This document shows positions 1-7,161 of a stretch of 23,284 nt of DNA, one piece after another. The translations under genes were made by a program, and so were the position numbers. The notes below the pieces were generated by a model. The model was not told the DNA's origin. It searched no databases and was given only the letters and a program-made list of their open reading frames with translations. Position 1 is the stretch's first letter, and every line of letters begins with the position of its first letter. This stretch comes from Selenomonadaceae bacterium (GTDB lineage Bacteria; Bacillota; Negativicutes; Selenomonadales; Selenomonadaceae), in the NCBI GenBank assembly GCA_016280345.1, contig JAEEGN010000218.1, forward strand, positions 1 to 23,284. Reading direction: 5' to 3'.

Positions 1-416
<416 letters not shown>

Positions 417-467
417 GCCCTAACTTGTCCGGAACTTCTCCTGTATAGTTTTGAGGGCGCAGGCCCA

Positions 468-583
468 TCCGGTGGCGATGCCTGCGTGGTTCCACCTGTT
501 CCCATTCCGAACACAGCAGTTAAGCACGCAAAGGCCGATGGTACTTGGCTGGAAACGGCCCGGGAGAGTAGGTTGCTGCCGGT
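468..583 (+). rRNA. rrf: 5S ribosomal RNA
   Basis: The 5S rRNA lies about 50 bases after 23S. The typical core is present: CACCTGTTCCCATTCCGAAC (493-512), then CAGCAGTTAAGC and GCCGATGGTACT, then GGGAGAGTAGG near the end. Helix I closes by pairing CCGGTGGC (469-476) with GCTGCCGG (575-582), including two G-U pairs, which sets the ends to within a base or two. Length is about 116 nt, usual for Firmicutes. Confidence 0.93.
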
Positions 584-589
584 TCATAT

Positions 590-666
590 GGCGGGTGTGG
601 TGAAGTGGTTAACACACTGGATTGTGGCTCCAGCATGCGTGGGTTCGATCCCCACCACTCGCCCCA
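590..666 (+). tRNA. tRNA-His (anticodon GTG)
   Basis: A cloverleaf can be drawn by hand. The acceptor GCGGGTG (591-597) pairs with CACTCGC (656-662). The anticodon stem CTGGA/TCCAG encloses loop TTGTGGC with anticodon GTG at 624-626, and the T arm contains GGTTCGATCC. The histidine-specific extra G(-1) at 590 pairs with the discriminator C663, and CCA is encoded at 664-666. It is cotranscribed with the rRNAs, 6 nt after 5S. Confidence 0.95.
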
Positions 667-667
667 T

Positions 668-743
668 AGGGGTATAGCTCAATTGGTAGAGTAGTGGTCT
701 CCAAAACCATTGGTTGAGGGTTCGAGTCCTTCTGCCCCTGCCA
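668..743 (+). tRNA. tRNA-Trp (anticodon CCA)
   Basis: The acceptor AGGGGTA (668-674) pairs with TGCCCCT (733-739). The anticodon stem GTGGT/ACCAT holds loop CTCCAAA with anticodon CCA at 701-703. The T arm has GGTTCGAGTCC, the discriminator is G740 and the 3' CCA is encoded at 741-743. It starts one base after tRNA-His and is the last gene of the rRNA operon. The tryptophanyl-tRNA synthetase gene lies next door on the other strand. Confidence 0.95.
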
Positions 744-753
744 CGAAACGTTG

Positions 754-787
754 GCCCGCGGATTCTTTCCGGATCGCGCGGGCTTTT
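754..787 (+). terminator. Intrinsic terminator of the rRNA/tRNA operon
   Basis: The stem GCCCGCG (754-760) pairs with CGCGGGC (777-783), extended inward by GAT/ATC across a bulged G, and is followed by TTTTGTTTT. It lies 10 nt after the tRNA-Trp CCA end. Confidence 0.8.
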
Positions 788-833
788 GTTTTGCCGTCGG
801 GTTTTAATGCGCGGGGCTTGTTTTTCCCCGGGA

Positions 834-890
834 AAAAAGAAATCCGGAAAGGGATACGGCGTTGGCCGGTCCTTTCCGGATTTTTCTTTT
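834..890. terminator. Bidirectional terminator between tRNA-Trp and trpS
   Basis: A perfect 12-bp stem, AATCCGGAAAGG (841-852) with CCTTTCCGGATT (871-882), encloses an 18-nt loop. It is followed by TTTTTCTTTTT on the plus strand and flanked on the other side by GGGAAAAAAG, which reads as a U-rich tract on the minus strand. It can therefore stop both the rRNA operon and trpS, whose stop codon lies 15 nt away. Confidence 0.85.
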
Positions 891-903
891 TCGGGCAGGT
901 GCT

Positions 904-1950
904 TCAGGCGAAATAGTCGATTTGCATGGCACGCTTGACATCGGAAAGAGTCTGGGCGGCAACGGCTTCGGCTGTCTCGCAGCCTTTCTTCAGCATCTCG
1001 TAAAGGGCGGGAATGTCCTTGGCGTATTCCTCGCGGCGCTGGCGGATGGGGCCCAGCTCTTCCTGCAGGATTTCGTTGAGGAACCGCTTGATCTTCACGT
1101 CGCCCAGGCCGCCTTTCTTGTAATGGGCCTTGAGTTCGTTCAGATTCTGATACTCTTTGAGGTAGCGGTCGAAATGCTCGGGTCGGCAGAAAGCGTCAAG
1201 GTAGGTGAATACGGTGTTGCCCTCGACATGGCCGGGGTCGGAGACTTTGATATGGGTGGGGTCGGTGTACATGGATCTGACTTTTTCCCGGACGGTGTCG
1301 GCGGAGTCGGAGAGGTAGATGCAGTTTCCGAGGGATTTGCTCATCTTCGCCTTGCCGTCTGTTCCCGGCAGGCGCAGGCAGGCTTCGTTGTCGGCCAATA
1401 GGATGTCGGGCTCCACCAGGACGGGCTCATAGATTTCGTTGAACTTGCGTACGATTTCCCGGGCCTGTTCCAGCATCGGTTTCTGGTCCTCGCCCACCGG
1501 CACCGTCGTCGCCTTGAAGGCGGTGATGTCCGACGCCTGGCTGATGGGGTAGCAGACGAAGCCGACGGGTACGCCCTCGCCGAAGTTCTTCTGCTGGATT
1601 TCCGATTTGACGGTGGGGTTACGCTCGACCCGGGCCAGGGAGACGAGGTTCATGTAGTACATAGTGAGCTCAGTGAGCTCGGGGATCTGGGACTGGATGA
1701 AAATGGTCGACTTTTGGGGGTCAAGGCCCACAGCCAGATAATCCAGGGCCACTTCGGTGATGGACTGGCGCACTTTGCCCGGATCGGCGAAGTTGTCGGT
1801 CAGCGCCTGGGCGTCGGCAATCATGATGAAGATTTTCCGGAACTCGCCGGTCTCCTGTAACACCACCCGCTGCCGCAGGGACCCGACGTAGTGGCCGATA
1901 TGGAGCTTTCCCGTCGGCCGGTCGCCGGTCAGGATAATTTTGTCGCTCAA
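904..1950 (-). CDS. trpS: Tryptophanyl-tRNA synthetase
   Basis: This class I synthetase charges tRNA-Trp with tryptophan in the cytosol. The protein has 348 residues, matching the longer Firmicute TrpRS type. The N-terminal TGDRPTGKLHIGHYVGS (residues 8-24) carries the HIGH ATP signature at 17-20, and the KMSKS loop is at 202-206. The helical anticodon-binding domain follows, and the end is intact. I chose a TTG start at 1950: an AGGAGG ribosome binding site stands 8 nt upstream and the product then begins MSDKIILTG, as in relatives. An upstream ATG at 2004 would add 18 unlikely residues. The gene has its own promoter with a ~30-nt leader, too short for a T-box, and converges on the tRNA-Trp gene. 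Confidence 0.96.
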   Translation of the reverse strand: MSDKIILTGDRPTGKLHIGHYVGSLRQRVVLQETGEFRKIFIMIADAQALTDNFADPGKVRQSITEVALDYLAVGLDPQKSTIFIQSQIPELTELTMYYMNLVSLARVERNPTVKSEIQQKNFGEGVPVGFVCYPISQASDITAFKATTVPVGEDQKPMLEQAREIVRKFNEIYEPVLVEPDILLADNEACLRLPGTDGKAKMSKSLGNCIYLSDSADTVREKVRSMYTDPTHIKVSDPGHVEGNTVFTYLDAFCRPEHFDRYLKEYQNLNELKAHYKKGGLGDVKIKRFLNEILQEELGPIRQRREEYAKDIPALYEMLKKGCETAEAVAAQTLSDVKRAMQIDYFA

Positions 1951-1986
1951 AATGGTTTCCTCCTGTTTTTTTGTTTTTCCTTTCGT

Positions 1987-2015
1987 ATTATAAACTACCG
2001 GCAAAGGAATGGCAA
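1987..2015 (-). promoter_or_regulatory. Sigma-70-type promoter of trpS
   Basis: Read on the minus strand, a -35 box TTGCCA (2015-2010) and a perfect -10 box TATAAT (1992-1987) are separated by 17 bp. Transcription would start near 1980, giving a ~30-nt leader to the TTG start at 1950. It is divergent from the rsmD promoter. Confidence 0.75.
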
Positions 2016-2089
2016 TGCCTGAATGAAAGGAGGGATATCCGGTGAAAACGGGTTTTGGGAATTATTTCTAAGGTTTTTGCCGGATATGG

Positions 2090-2118
2090 TTCACGAAATA
2101 GGAAAAGTGTGGTAAAAT
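2090..2118 (+). promoter_or_regulatory. Promoter of rsmD-coaD
   Basis: A -35-like TTCACG (2090-2095) is 17 bp from TAAAAT (2113-2118). The -10 box is preceded by TGG, an extended -10 (TGn) motif that could offset the weak -35. The predicted start is near 2125, about 30 nt before the rsmD ATG. Confidence 0.6.
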
Positions 2119-2155
2119 AGGAGCGATTTACAGTCGGAGGCTGAAGGAGGCCGCT

Positions 2156-2749
2156 ATGCGTATCATCACGGGGATAGCCCGGGGCGCCCGGCTCAAAGCG
2201 CCTCGCGGGCTGAGTACGCGGCCCACCGCGGACCGGGTCCGCGAGTCCCTGTTCAGCATCCTGGGAGCGCGCGTGGCGGGACGCCGGGTCTTGGATCTCT
2301 TCGCCGGGACCGGGAGCCTGGGCTTGGAGGCACTTTCCCGGGGCGCGGCTCAGGCGGTTTTTGTCGACCGGGCGACAGCGGCAATTCTTCGGGACAATGC
2401 GGCGCACACGCATTTGGAGGAGAAGGCGCGGATCCTGGGAAGCGACGTCTTTGCAGCGATGGAGAGGCTCGCCGCTTCCGGCGAGAGGTTCAGCCTGGTC
2501 TTTTGCGACCCGCCGTACCGCCGGGGATTGTGGGAGCGGGTGCTGACGACGATGGACGCTTCGCCGCTTTTGACAGAGGACGCGCTGCTGGTGGTGGAGC
2601 ACGGTACGGATGAAACGACAATGCCGGCGCTTTCCCGCCTGATGAGGACGCGTTCGCAAGCATACGGCCGCACGACGCAGATCAGCATATTTGAGCCGGC
2701 GGTGCAGGAGGATAGCCAGAATGAAGGCAGTTTGCTCGGGGAGCTTTGA
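2156..2749 (+). CDS. rsmD: 16S rRNA (guanine966-N2)-methyltransferase RsmD
   Basis: RsmD methylates G966 of 16S rRNA during 30S assembly, using S-adenosylmethionine. The 197-residue product is of usual length (~185-200). It starts MRIITGIARG and has the family signature TRPTADRVRESLF (21-33). The SAM-binding motif I DLFAGTGSLGLEALSRG spans 47-63, and the catalytic DPPY motif of N2/N6 methyltransferases is at 118-121. The ATG is preceded by GAAGGAGG (2143-2150). The last 29 nt overlap coaD in another frame, which implies translational coupling; the rsmD-coaD pairing is widely conserved in bacteria. Confidence 0.94.
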   Translation: MRIITGIARGARLKAPRGLSTRPTADRVRESLFSILGARVAGRRVLDLFAGTGSLGLEALSRGAAQAVFVDRATAAILRDNAAHTHLEEKARILGSDVFAAMERLAASGERFSLVFCDPPYRRGLWERVLTTMDASPLLTEDALLVVEHGTDETTMPALSRLMRTRSQAYGRTTQISIFEPAVQEDSQNEGSLLGEL

Positions 2750-3200
2750 TCCCGTTACCCTGGGTCACGTTAATGTGTTTGAGAGAGCCAGCCGGATGTT
2801 TGACGAGCTCATCGTCGGAGTGTTCCATAACGTCCGCAAGCAGCCCTTTTTCACGGTGGAGGAGCGGGTGCGGCTCATCGAGGAGGCGACGCGCCATATC
2901 GGGAACATCAGCGTGCATTCCTTCTCCGGTCTGATTCCGGATTTCATGCGGGCGCAGCGGGCCACGGTCATCGTGCGGGGGCTGCGGTCGGTGACGGATT
3001 TTGAGTATGAGGTGCAGCAGGCCCAGATGATCAAACATCTGGCGCCGGAGGTGGAGACGATCTTCATCATGACGGGGCATGAGTACAGTTATGTGAGTTC
3101 CTCTGCCATTCGTGAGTTGGCGGCGTTTCAGGGAAAGATTTCCGATTTTGTGCCGCTGTGCGTGGAGAACGCGGTTCGGGAGAAATTCGGAAGGAAATAG
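2721..3200 (+). CDS. coaD: Phosphopantetheine adenylyltransferase
   Basis: CoaD transfers AMP from ATP to 4'-phosphopantetheine to make dephospho-CoA, the penultimate step of coenzyme A synthesis. The product has 159 residues, the standard length. The nucleotidyltransferase motif TLGH is at 13-16, within GSFDPVTLGH. RGLRSVTDFEYE (96-107) and the C-terminal SSSAIRE are the other conserved blocks. I chose the ATG at 2721 because CAGGAGGAT lies 8 nt upstream; a TTG 30 nt earlier would add a non-conserved arginine-rich leader. The start lies inside the end of rsmD. CoA supply connects it to ACP maturation and the fatty acid genes downstream. Confidence 0.96.
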   Translation: MKAVCSGSFDPVTLGHVNVFERASRMFDELIVGVFHNVRKQPFFTVEERVRLIEEATRHIGNISVHSFSGLIPDFMRAQRATVIVRGLRSVTDFEYEVQQAQMIKHLAPEVETIFIMTGHEYSYVSSSAIRELAAFQGKISDFVPLCVENAVREKFGRK

Positions 3201-3234
3201 CGTCGCGGGGCGGATGCCGGCGCGGCGATGAGGA

Positions 3235-3261
3235 TAGACACGGAACGAAGCGAAGTATAAA
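3235..3261 (+). promoter_or_regulatory. Possible promoter before the coiled-coil gene
   Basis: TAGACA (3235-3240) and TATAAA (3256-3261) each match the sigma-70 boxes in five of six positions, but the spacer is only 15 bp. It could give the coiled-coil gene separate expression from rsmD-coaD; readthrough is equally possible. Confidence 0.3.
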
Positions 3262-3295
3262 GAATGAAGTATTTTGAAGAAAGCGGGCTGGTCAG

Positions 3296-3859
3296 ATGGC
3301 AGTAAGCAACATCTTGGATGAAATCGAAAATCTGGTAGTGGACGGCAAGCATATCGTCTTCACCAACAAGAGCATCATCGAGGAGCCGGATCTCATCCGC
3401 CTTGTCGACGATCTCCGCAATGAACTGCCGCAGCAGTTGCAGCAGGCGGAACGGATCATGAAGGATAAGGACGAGATCTTGGCGGAAGCGCGGGACGAGG
3501 CTCAGCGCATCGTGGAGCAGGCCAAGGAATACGCCGCGAAACTGGTGGATGAGAGCGCTGTCGTGCGCCAGTCCCAGGAGAAGGCCCAGCTCGTCATGGA
3601 GCAGGCCAAGGCGCAGGAGCAGGAAATCCTGGAGCGGACGACGCAGATGGCGCAGGAGCGCTGTGACCAGGCGAACCAGTACGCGAACCAGGTGTTTGAC
3701 CATATTCTGGCGCATATCGGCAACGCGGTGGCAAATCTGCAGCAGGGTGAGCTCACGCTGCAGCAGGCGAAGGAGGCGCTGAACCAGGCGCCGGTCGAGC
3801 CGCCCGAAATCGTTGCGCCGGAGCCCGTGCCGGCGGCGGAGGAGGACGAAACGCCGTAA
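3296..3859 (+). CDS. Coiled-coil protein of unknown function, annotated in relatives as ATPase-like
   Basis: The product has 187 residues with no enzyme motif. A short N-terminal segment (1-39) is followed by a long, charged, Gln/Glu/Ala-rich helix (about 40-163) of coiled-coil character. The tail (165-187) is rich in Pro and Glu. There is no signal peptide, membrane segment or Walker motif, so an 'ATPase' label would rest only on likeness to the stalk subunits (b/E/H) of rotary ATPases. From memory, similar small coiled-coil genes sit beside coaD in Clostridia-like Firmicutes. The ATG at 3296 lacks a good ribosome binding site. Its start overlaps the end of a 13-codon frame (3264-3305), which may couple translation. 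It ends just before a strong terminator, so it closes the rsmD-coaD unit. Confidence 0.75.
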   Translation: MAVSNILDEIENLVVDGKHIVFTNKSIIEEPDLIRLVDDLRNELPQQLQQAERIMKDKDEILAEARDEAQRIVEQAKEYAAKLVDESAVVRQSQEKAQLVMEQAKAQEQEILERTTQMAQERCDQANQYANQVFDHILAHIGNAVANLQQGELTLQQAKEALNQAPVEPPEIVAPEPVPAAEEDETP

Positions 3860-3902
3860 GAGGTCTCTCCGACGGATGGCAGAGGTTTCCAGTTTATCCG
3901 GC

Positions 3903-3937
3903 AAAGGCCCTTCCCCGGTCGAGGGAAGGGCCTTTTT
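3903..3937 (+). terminator. Strong intrinsic terminator upstream of larB
   Basis: A perfect 13-bp stem, AAAGGCCCTTCCC (3903-3915) with GGGAAGGGCCTTT (3923-3935), has a 7-nt loop and runs into TTTTT. It ends the coiled-coil transcription unit, and lies only 28 nt before the larB start codon. Confidence 0.88.
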
Positions 3938-3965
3938 CAAGAAAACGGCGCAGGGTGGTGATAGT

Positions 3966-4721
3966 TTGGATAAGGAGATCATTCGGCGTTTCCTGGAACG
4001 CTACAAGGCGGGAGAAATCTCCCTGGACGAGGGGACGGAGGCCTTGGCGCGCCTTCCTTTCGAGGAGATGCGTTTCGCCCACGTGGACCATCTGCGGGAG
4101 ATCCGGCAGGGCTTTCCCGAGGTGGTCTACGCCGCCGGGAAGACGGCGTCGCAGGTGCTGGCCATTATGCGGGCGCTGGCGAACAAAAGCGGGAAGAGCG
4201 TGATGGCGACGCGGGTGTCGCCGGAGCAGGCGGCTTTCGTGAAGCGGGAACTGCCCGCGGCGACCTATGACGAGACGGCACGCGTCCTTTACATCCGCCG
4301 TCCGGGCAAGCCGGTGGACGAGACGCGGCGCATTTTGGTCGTGACCGCCGGTACCAGCGATATGCCGGTGGCGGCGGAGGCGGCGCTGACGGCGGAGCTC
4401 TGGGGCAACGCCGTCGACGTCTGCCATGATATCGGGGTGGCCGGTATTCACCGGTTGTTCGCTCATATTGACGCGATCGAGCGGGCCAACGTGCTGATTG
4501 TCGTCGCTGGCATGGAGGGGGCGCTGGCCAGCGTGGTGGGCGGGCTCACCGCGAAACCGGTCATCGCCGTGCCCACCAGCGTGGGATATGGGGCGAGCTT
4601 TCAGGGGCTGTCGGCGCTTCTGGCGATGCTGAATTCCTGCGCCGCCGGAGTGGCGGTGATGAACATCGACAACGGCTTCGGCGCCGGCGTCCTGGCCAGC
4701 AAGATCAACGGCATGCGATAG
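3966..4721 (+). CDS. larB: LarB, pyridinium-3,5-biscarboxylic acid mononucleotide synthase
   Basis: LarB carboxylates the pyridinium ring of nicotinic acid adenine dinucleotide and releases AMP, the first step towards the nickel-pincer nucleotide cofactor of lactate racemase and related enzymes. The 251-residue product has an N-terminal helical part and a C-terminal PurE/AIR-carboxylase-like domain. Visible blocks are TAGTSDMPVA (127-136), AGMEGALASVVGGL (181-194), PTSVGYGAS (203-211) and NIDNGFGAG (233-241). I chose the TTG at 3966: GGGTGGTGA precedes it and the product begins MDKEIIRRFLERY as expected. Longer readings would run back through the terminator. larC follows after 18 nt. No promoter is visible between the terminator and the start. 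Confidence 0.92.
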   Translation: MDKEIIRRFLERYKAGEISLDEGTEALARLPFEEMRFAHVDHLREIRQGFPEVVYAAGKTASQVLAIMRALANKSGKSVMATRVSPEQAAFVKRELPAATYDETARVLYIRRPGKPVDETRRILVVTAGTSDMPVAAEAALTAELWGNAVDVCHDIGVAGIHRLFAHIDAIERANVLIVVAGMEGALASVVGGLTAKPVIAVPTSVGYGASFQGLSALLAMLNSCAAGVAVMNIDNGFGAGVLASKINGMR

Positions 4722-4739
4722 AAGGGGAGGTTCGGGCGC

Positions 4740-6041
4740 ATGAACGCGATATATCTCGACTGCTTTTCCGGCATCAGCGGCAATATGCTGCTGGGCGCTT
4801 TCCTGCAGGCGGGCGTTCCGCTGGAATACCTGGAGGCGGAGCTGCACAAGGTCATTCCGCCGGAGGAGTTCCGGATCCAGGTGACGACGGTGTCGAAAAA
4901 TGGGATCCAGGCGGAGTACGTGGAGGTCAAGATCAGCGGGCAGGCGTCCTTCCGGCCCCTGACGCCGCATTGTCACGACCACGGTCATGAACATGAGCAG
5001 GACCATGACCATGCGGATAAACACGACCACGGACAGGACCATGACCACGAGGCGCCTCATTCCCACGCGCACCGGACGCTGGCGTCTATTCGGCGGATGA
5101 TCGTGGATTCTGCCCTCGGCGACCGGGTGAAGAAGCGGTCCATTGCCATCTTCACCTGTCTGGCGGAGGCGGAGGGCAAGATCCATGGCCGGCCCGTGGA
5201 CGAGGTGCATTTCCACGAGGTGGGGGCGACCGACTCCATCGTCGATATCGTCGGTACGGCGCTGGCTCTGGAATACCTGGAAATCGACAAGGTCTTTGTG
5301 TCCCGGGTGAATACGGGAAGCGGTCTGGTGGAGTGCGCCCACGGTACGATGATGGTGCCGGCGCCGGCTACGGCGGAGCTTTTGCGGGGCGTTCCTTTCT
5401 ACCATCGCGGCGAGGAAAAGGAGCTCACGACGCCTACCGGGGCGGCAGTGATTCACGCTCTGGGCGAGTTCGCCGAGAACCTGCCGACGGACTTCCAGCC
5501 GGAGAAAATCGCTTATGGCGCCGGCTACTGGGAGCTCAGGGCGCCCAACGTCCTGCGGGTCTATTTCGGCGAGTACCAGGGCCGTCGGGAGCAGAGGCGC
5601 TATGTGCTGGAAACGAACATCGACGACATGAATCCCCAGGATTACGGGTACGTTTACGAGCGGCTGTTGGAAGCGGGGGCTCTCGACGTCTGGACCACGC
5701 CGGTTTTCATGAAGAAGAACCGGCCGGCGGTGGCGCTGTCCGTACTGGTGGACGAAGAGCACAAGGAAATCTGCGGCGATATCATCTTCCAGGAAACCAC
5801 CAGCATCGGCCTGCGCGTCGTGCCGGTGGAGCAGCGGCGCGAGGCCATGCGGCGCACTGCCCGGGTCGGAACGCCTTACGGCGAGGTGTCCTGCAAGATT
5901 AGCGCCTATAAAGGCCAGATCGTTTCCCTGTCGGCGGAGTACGAGGATTGCCGCCGCATCGCCAGGGAACAGGGCGTCCCCCTGAAGAAGGTGCGCCAGG
6001 CGGCGCTGGCGGAGCTGTCCCGCCGTCTGGGAGAAGAATGA
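4740..6041 (+). CDS. larC: LarC, nickel-pincer cofactor nickel insertase
   Basis: LarC is the CTP-dependent enzyme that inserts nickel into pyridinium-3,5-bisthiocarboxylic acid mononucleotide. The product has 433 residues in one uninterrupted frame. It starts MNAIYLDCFSGISGNMLLGA, the family N-terminus. A histidine-rich insert (77-111) contains 14 His in 35 residues and probably binds or stores nickel. Conserved blocks follow: VDEVHFHEVGATDSIVD, TPTGAAVIHALGEF and ETNIDDMNPQDYGYV, then the C-terminal domain. In Lactiplantibacillus plantarum, larC is split and joined by programmed frameshifting; nothing here requires that. A GAAGGGGAGG site precedes the ATG by about 9 nt. LarE, the sulfur-transfer enzyme between LarB and LarC, and LarA are not in the window. 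Confidence 0.93.
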   Translation: MNAIYLDCFSGISGNMLLGAFLQAGVPLEYLEAELHKVIPPEEFRIQVTTVSKNGIQAEYVEVKISGQASFRPLTPHCHDHGHEHEQDHDHADKHDHGQDHDHEAPHSHAHRTLASIRRMIVDSALGDRVKKRSIAIFTCLAEAEGKIHGRPVDEVHFHEVGATDSIVDIVGTALALEYLEIDKVFVSRVNTGSGLVECAHGTMMVPAPATAELLRGVPFYHRGEEKELTTPTGAAVIHALGEFAENLPTDFQPEKIAYGAGYWELRAPNVLRVYFGEYQGRREQRRYVLETNIDDMNPQDYGYVYERLLEAGALDVWTTPVFMKKNRPAVALSVLVDEEHKEICGDIIFQETTSIGLRVVPVEQRREAMRRTARVGTPYGEVSCKISAYKGQIVSLSAEYEDCRRIAREQGVPLKKVRQAALAELSRRLGEE

Positions 6042-6131
6042 CGGAGAGCGCGCGGAAAATCGCCGGGTAAGGAAGAATACGGCAGGGCGCTTTCTCGCGG
6101 TGATGTTCGGGATACAGGAAGGAGATTTTTC

Positions 6132-7031
6132 ATGGAGCAATCGGTTGAGGCGGAGGAGACGGCAGTGTCGGCAAAAGTGCCGCCCGGAAAAATCCAGCGG
6201 TATTTCTGGAAGTACCTTCAGGTTGTCGTCGGCGCGGTCATCGCGGCCGCGGGCCTGGAGATATTCCTGGTGCCGAACCACATCATTGATGGCGGCGTCG
6301 TGGGCATCTCAATCATGATGGAAGCGATTACGGATGTCCCCTACGGCCTTTACCTGGTGCTGCTGAATATGCCTTTCGTCATCATGGGATATAAGCAGAT
6401 CGGCAAGGGGTTCGCCATCACCACCGCTATTGCCATCGTGTGCCTTTCGGTCTGGTCGGAAATTTTTCACCCTATCCCGGTGCTCACCGAGGATTATTTC
6501 CTGGCGGCCATTTTCGGCGGCATCATCGACGGCATCGGCGTGGGGCTCATCATCCGGGCCGGCGGTTCGCTGGACGGCACCGAGATCGTGGCCATCATCA
6601 TGGACCGGAAGACGGCCTTTTCCGTCGGGGAGATCGTCATGTTCATGAACCTGTTCATCCTGTCGGCGGCAGGTTTTCTCTTCGGCTGGGACAAGGCGAT
6701 GTATTCGCTGGTGGCGTACTTCGTCATCGCCAAGATGATCGACGTCGTGCTGAAGGGTCTGGATGAGACGTATGCCGTCATGATCGTGTCGCAGCACTAT
6801 CAGGATGTGGCGCAGGCGGTTCTACACGGGATGGGGCGTGGCGTCACCATCCTGCACGGGGCCGGTGGTTACTCTGGCATGCCTCAGGAAATTCTGTATT
6901 CCGTCGTGACCCGTCTCGAAGTGGGAAAACTCAAGGACGTCATCTTGGGTGTGGACCCGGACGCCTTCGTGACCATCCATCAGATTCATGACATCGTCGG
7001 CGGCCGAATGCACCGTTCGTCGGGCCACTGA
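6132..7031 (+). CDS. YitT family integral membrane protein
   Basis: A 299-residue inner-membrane protein of unknown substrate. After a ~25-residue charged N-terminus, about six hydrophobic segments are visible near residues 28-47, 71-88, 92-110, 122-142, 166-184 and 189-208. The loop contains GGSLDGTEI (144-152), typical of the YitT_membrane (DUF161) domain. The soluble C-terminal domain (about 212-294), with GRGVTILHGAGGYSG, is DUF2179. The ATG follows AGGAAGGAG (6116-6124) with good spacing. It lies 90 nt after larC on the same strand, so cotranscription is possible but unproven. A role linked to the Lar cofactor would be speculation. Confidence 0.88.
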   Translation: MEQSVEAEETAVSAKVPPGKIQRYFWKYLQVVVGAVIAAAGLEIFLVPNHIIDGGVVGISIMMEAITDVPYGLYLVLLNMPFVIMGYKQIGKGFAITTAIAIVCLSVWSEIFHPIPVLTEDYFLAAIFGGIIDGIGVGLIIRAGGSLDGTEIVAIIMDRKTAFSVGEIVMFMNLFILSAAGFLFGWDKAMYSLVAYFVIAKMIDVVLKGLDETYAVMIVSQHYQDVAQAVLHGMGRGVTILHGAGGYSGMPQEILYSVVTRLEVGKLKDVILGVDPDAFVTIHQIHDIVGGRMHRSSGH

Positions 7032-7108
7032 ACGCGTGACGGGGGCGGCGCGGACGGTTTTCGCAGTGGGGAAAGGGTGCCGTTCCCGAGAGAGATAAAA
7101 TGCTTTTC

Positions 7109-7137
7109 TTGACAAGGTGGAGGGTGGCCGCTATAAT
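7109..7137 (+). promoter_or_regulatory. Consensus sigma-70 promoter for yceD-rpmF
   Basis: The boxes TTGACA (7109-7114) and TATAAT (7132-7137) are both perfect matches with an optimal 17-bp spacer. The predicted start is near 7144, only ~18 nt before the yceD ATG. It is the best promoter match in the window. Confidence 0.92.
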
Positions 7138-7161
7138 AGAGAGGATTGAGGTTGAAGCTGA

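Noticed and set aside
1951..1986. T-box riboswitch in front of trpS
   Set aside because: The promoter at 1987-2015 leaves only ~30 nt of leader, too short for a T-box, and no T-box core is present.
2042..2071. Nine-codon GTG mini-ORF with an AAAGGAGG site upstream of rsmD
   Set aside because: It lies upstream of the rsmD promoter and has no promoter of its own that I can see; likely chance.
4740..6041. Programmed frameshift in larC as in Lactiplantibacillus plantarum
   Set aside because: The gene is one continuous 433-codon frame covering both LarC domains.
3894..6281. Long open frame (795 codons) on the minus strand opposite larB and larC
   Set aside because: It is Arg/His-rich with no domain pattern, and lies antisense to two clear genes in GC-rich DNA, where stop codons are rare by composition.
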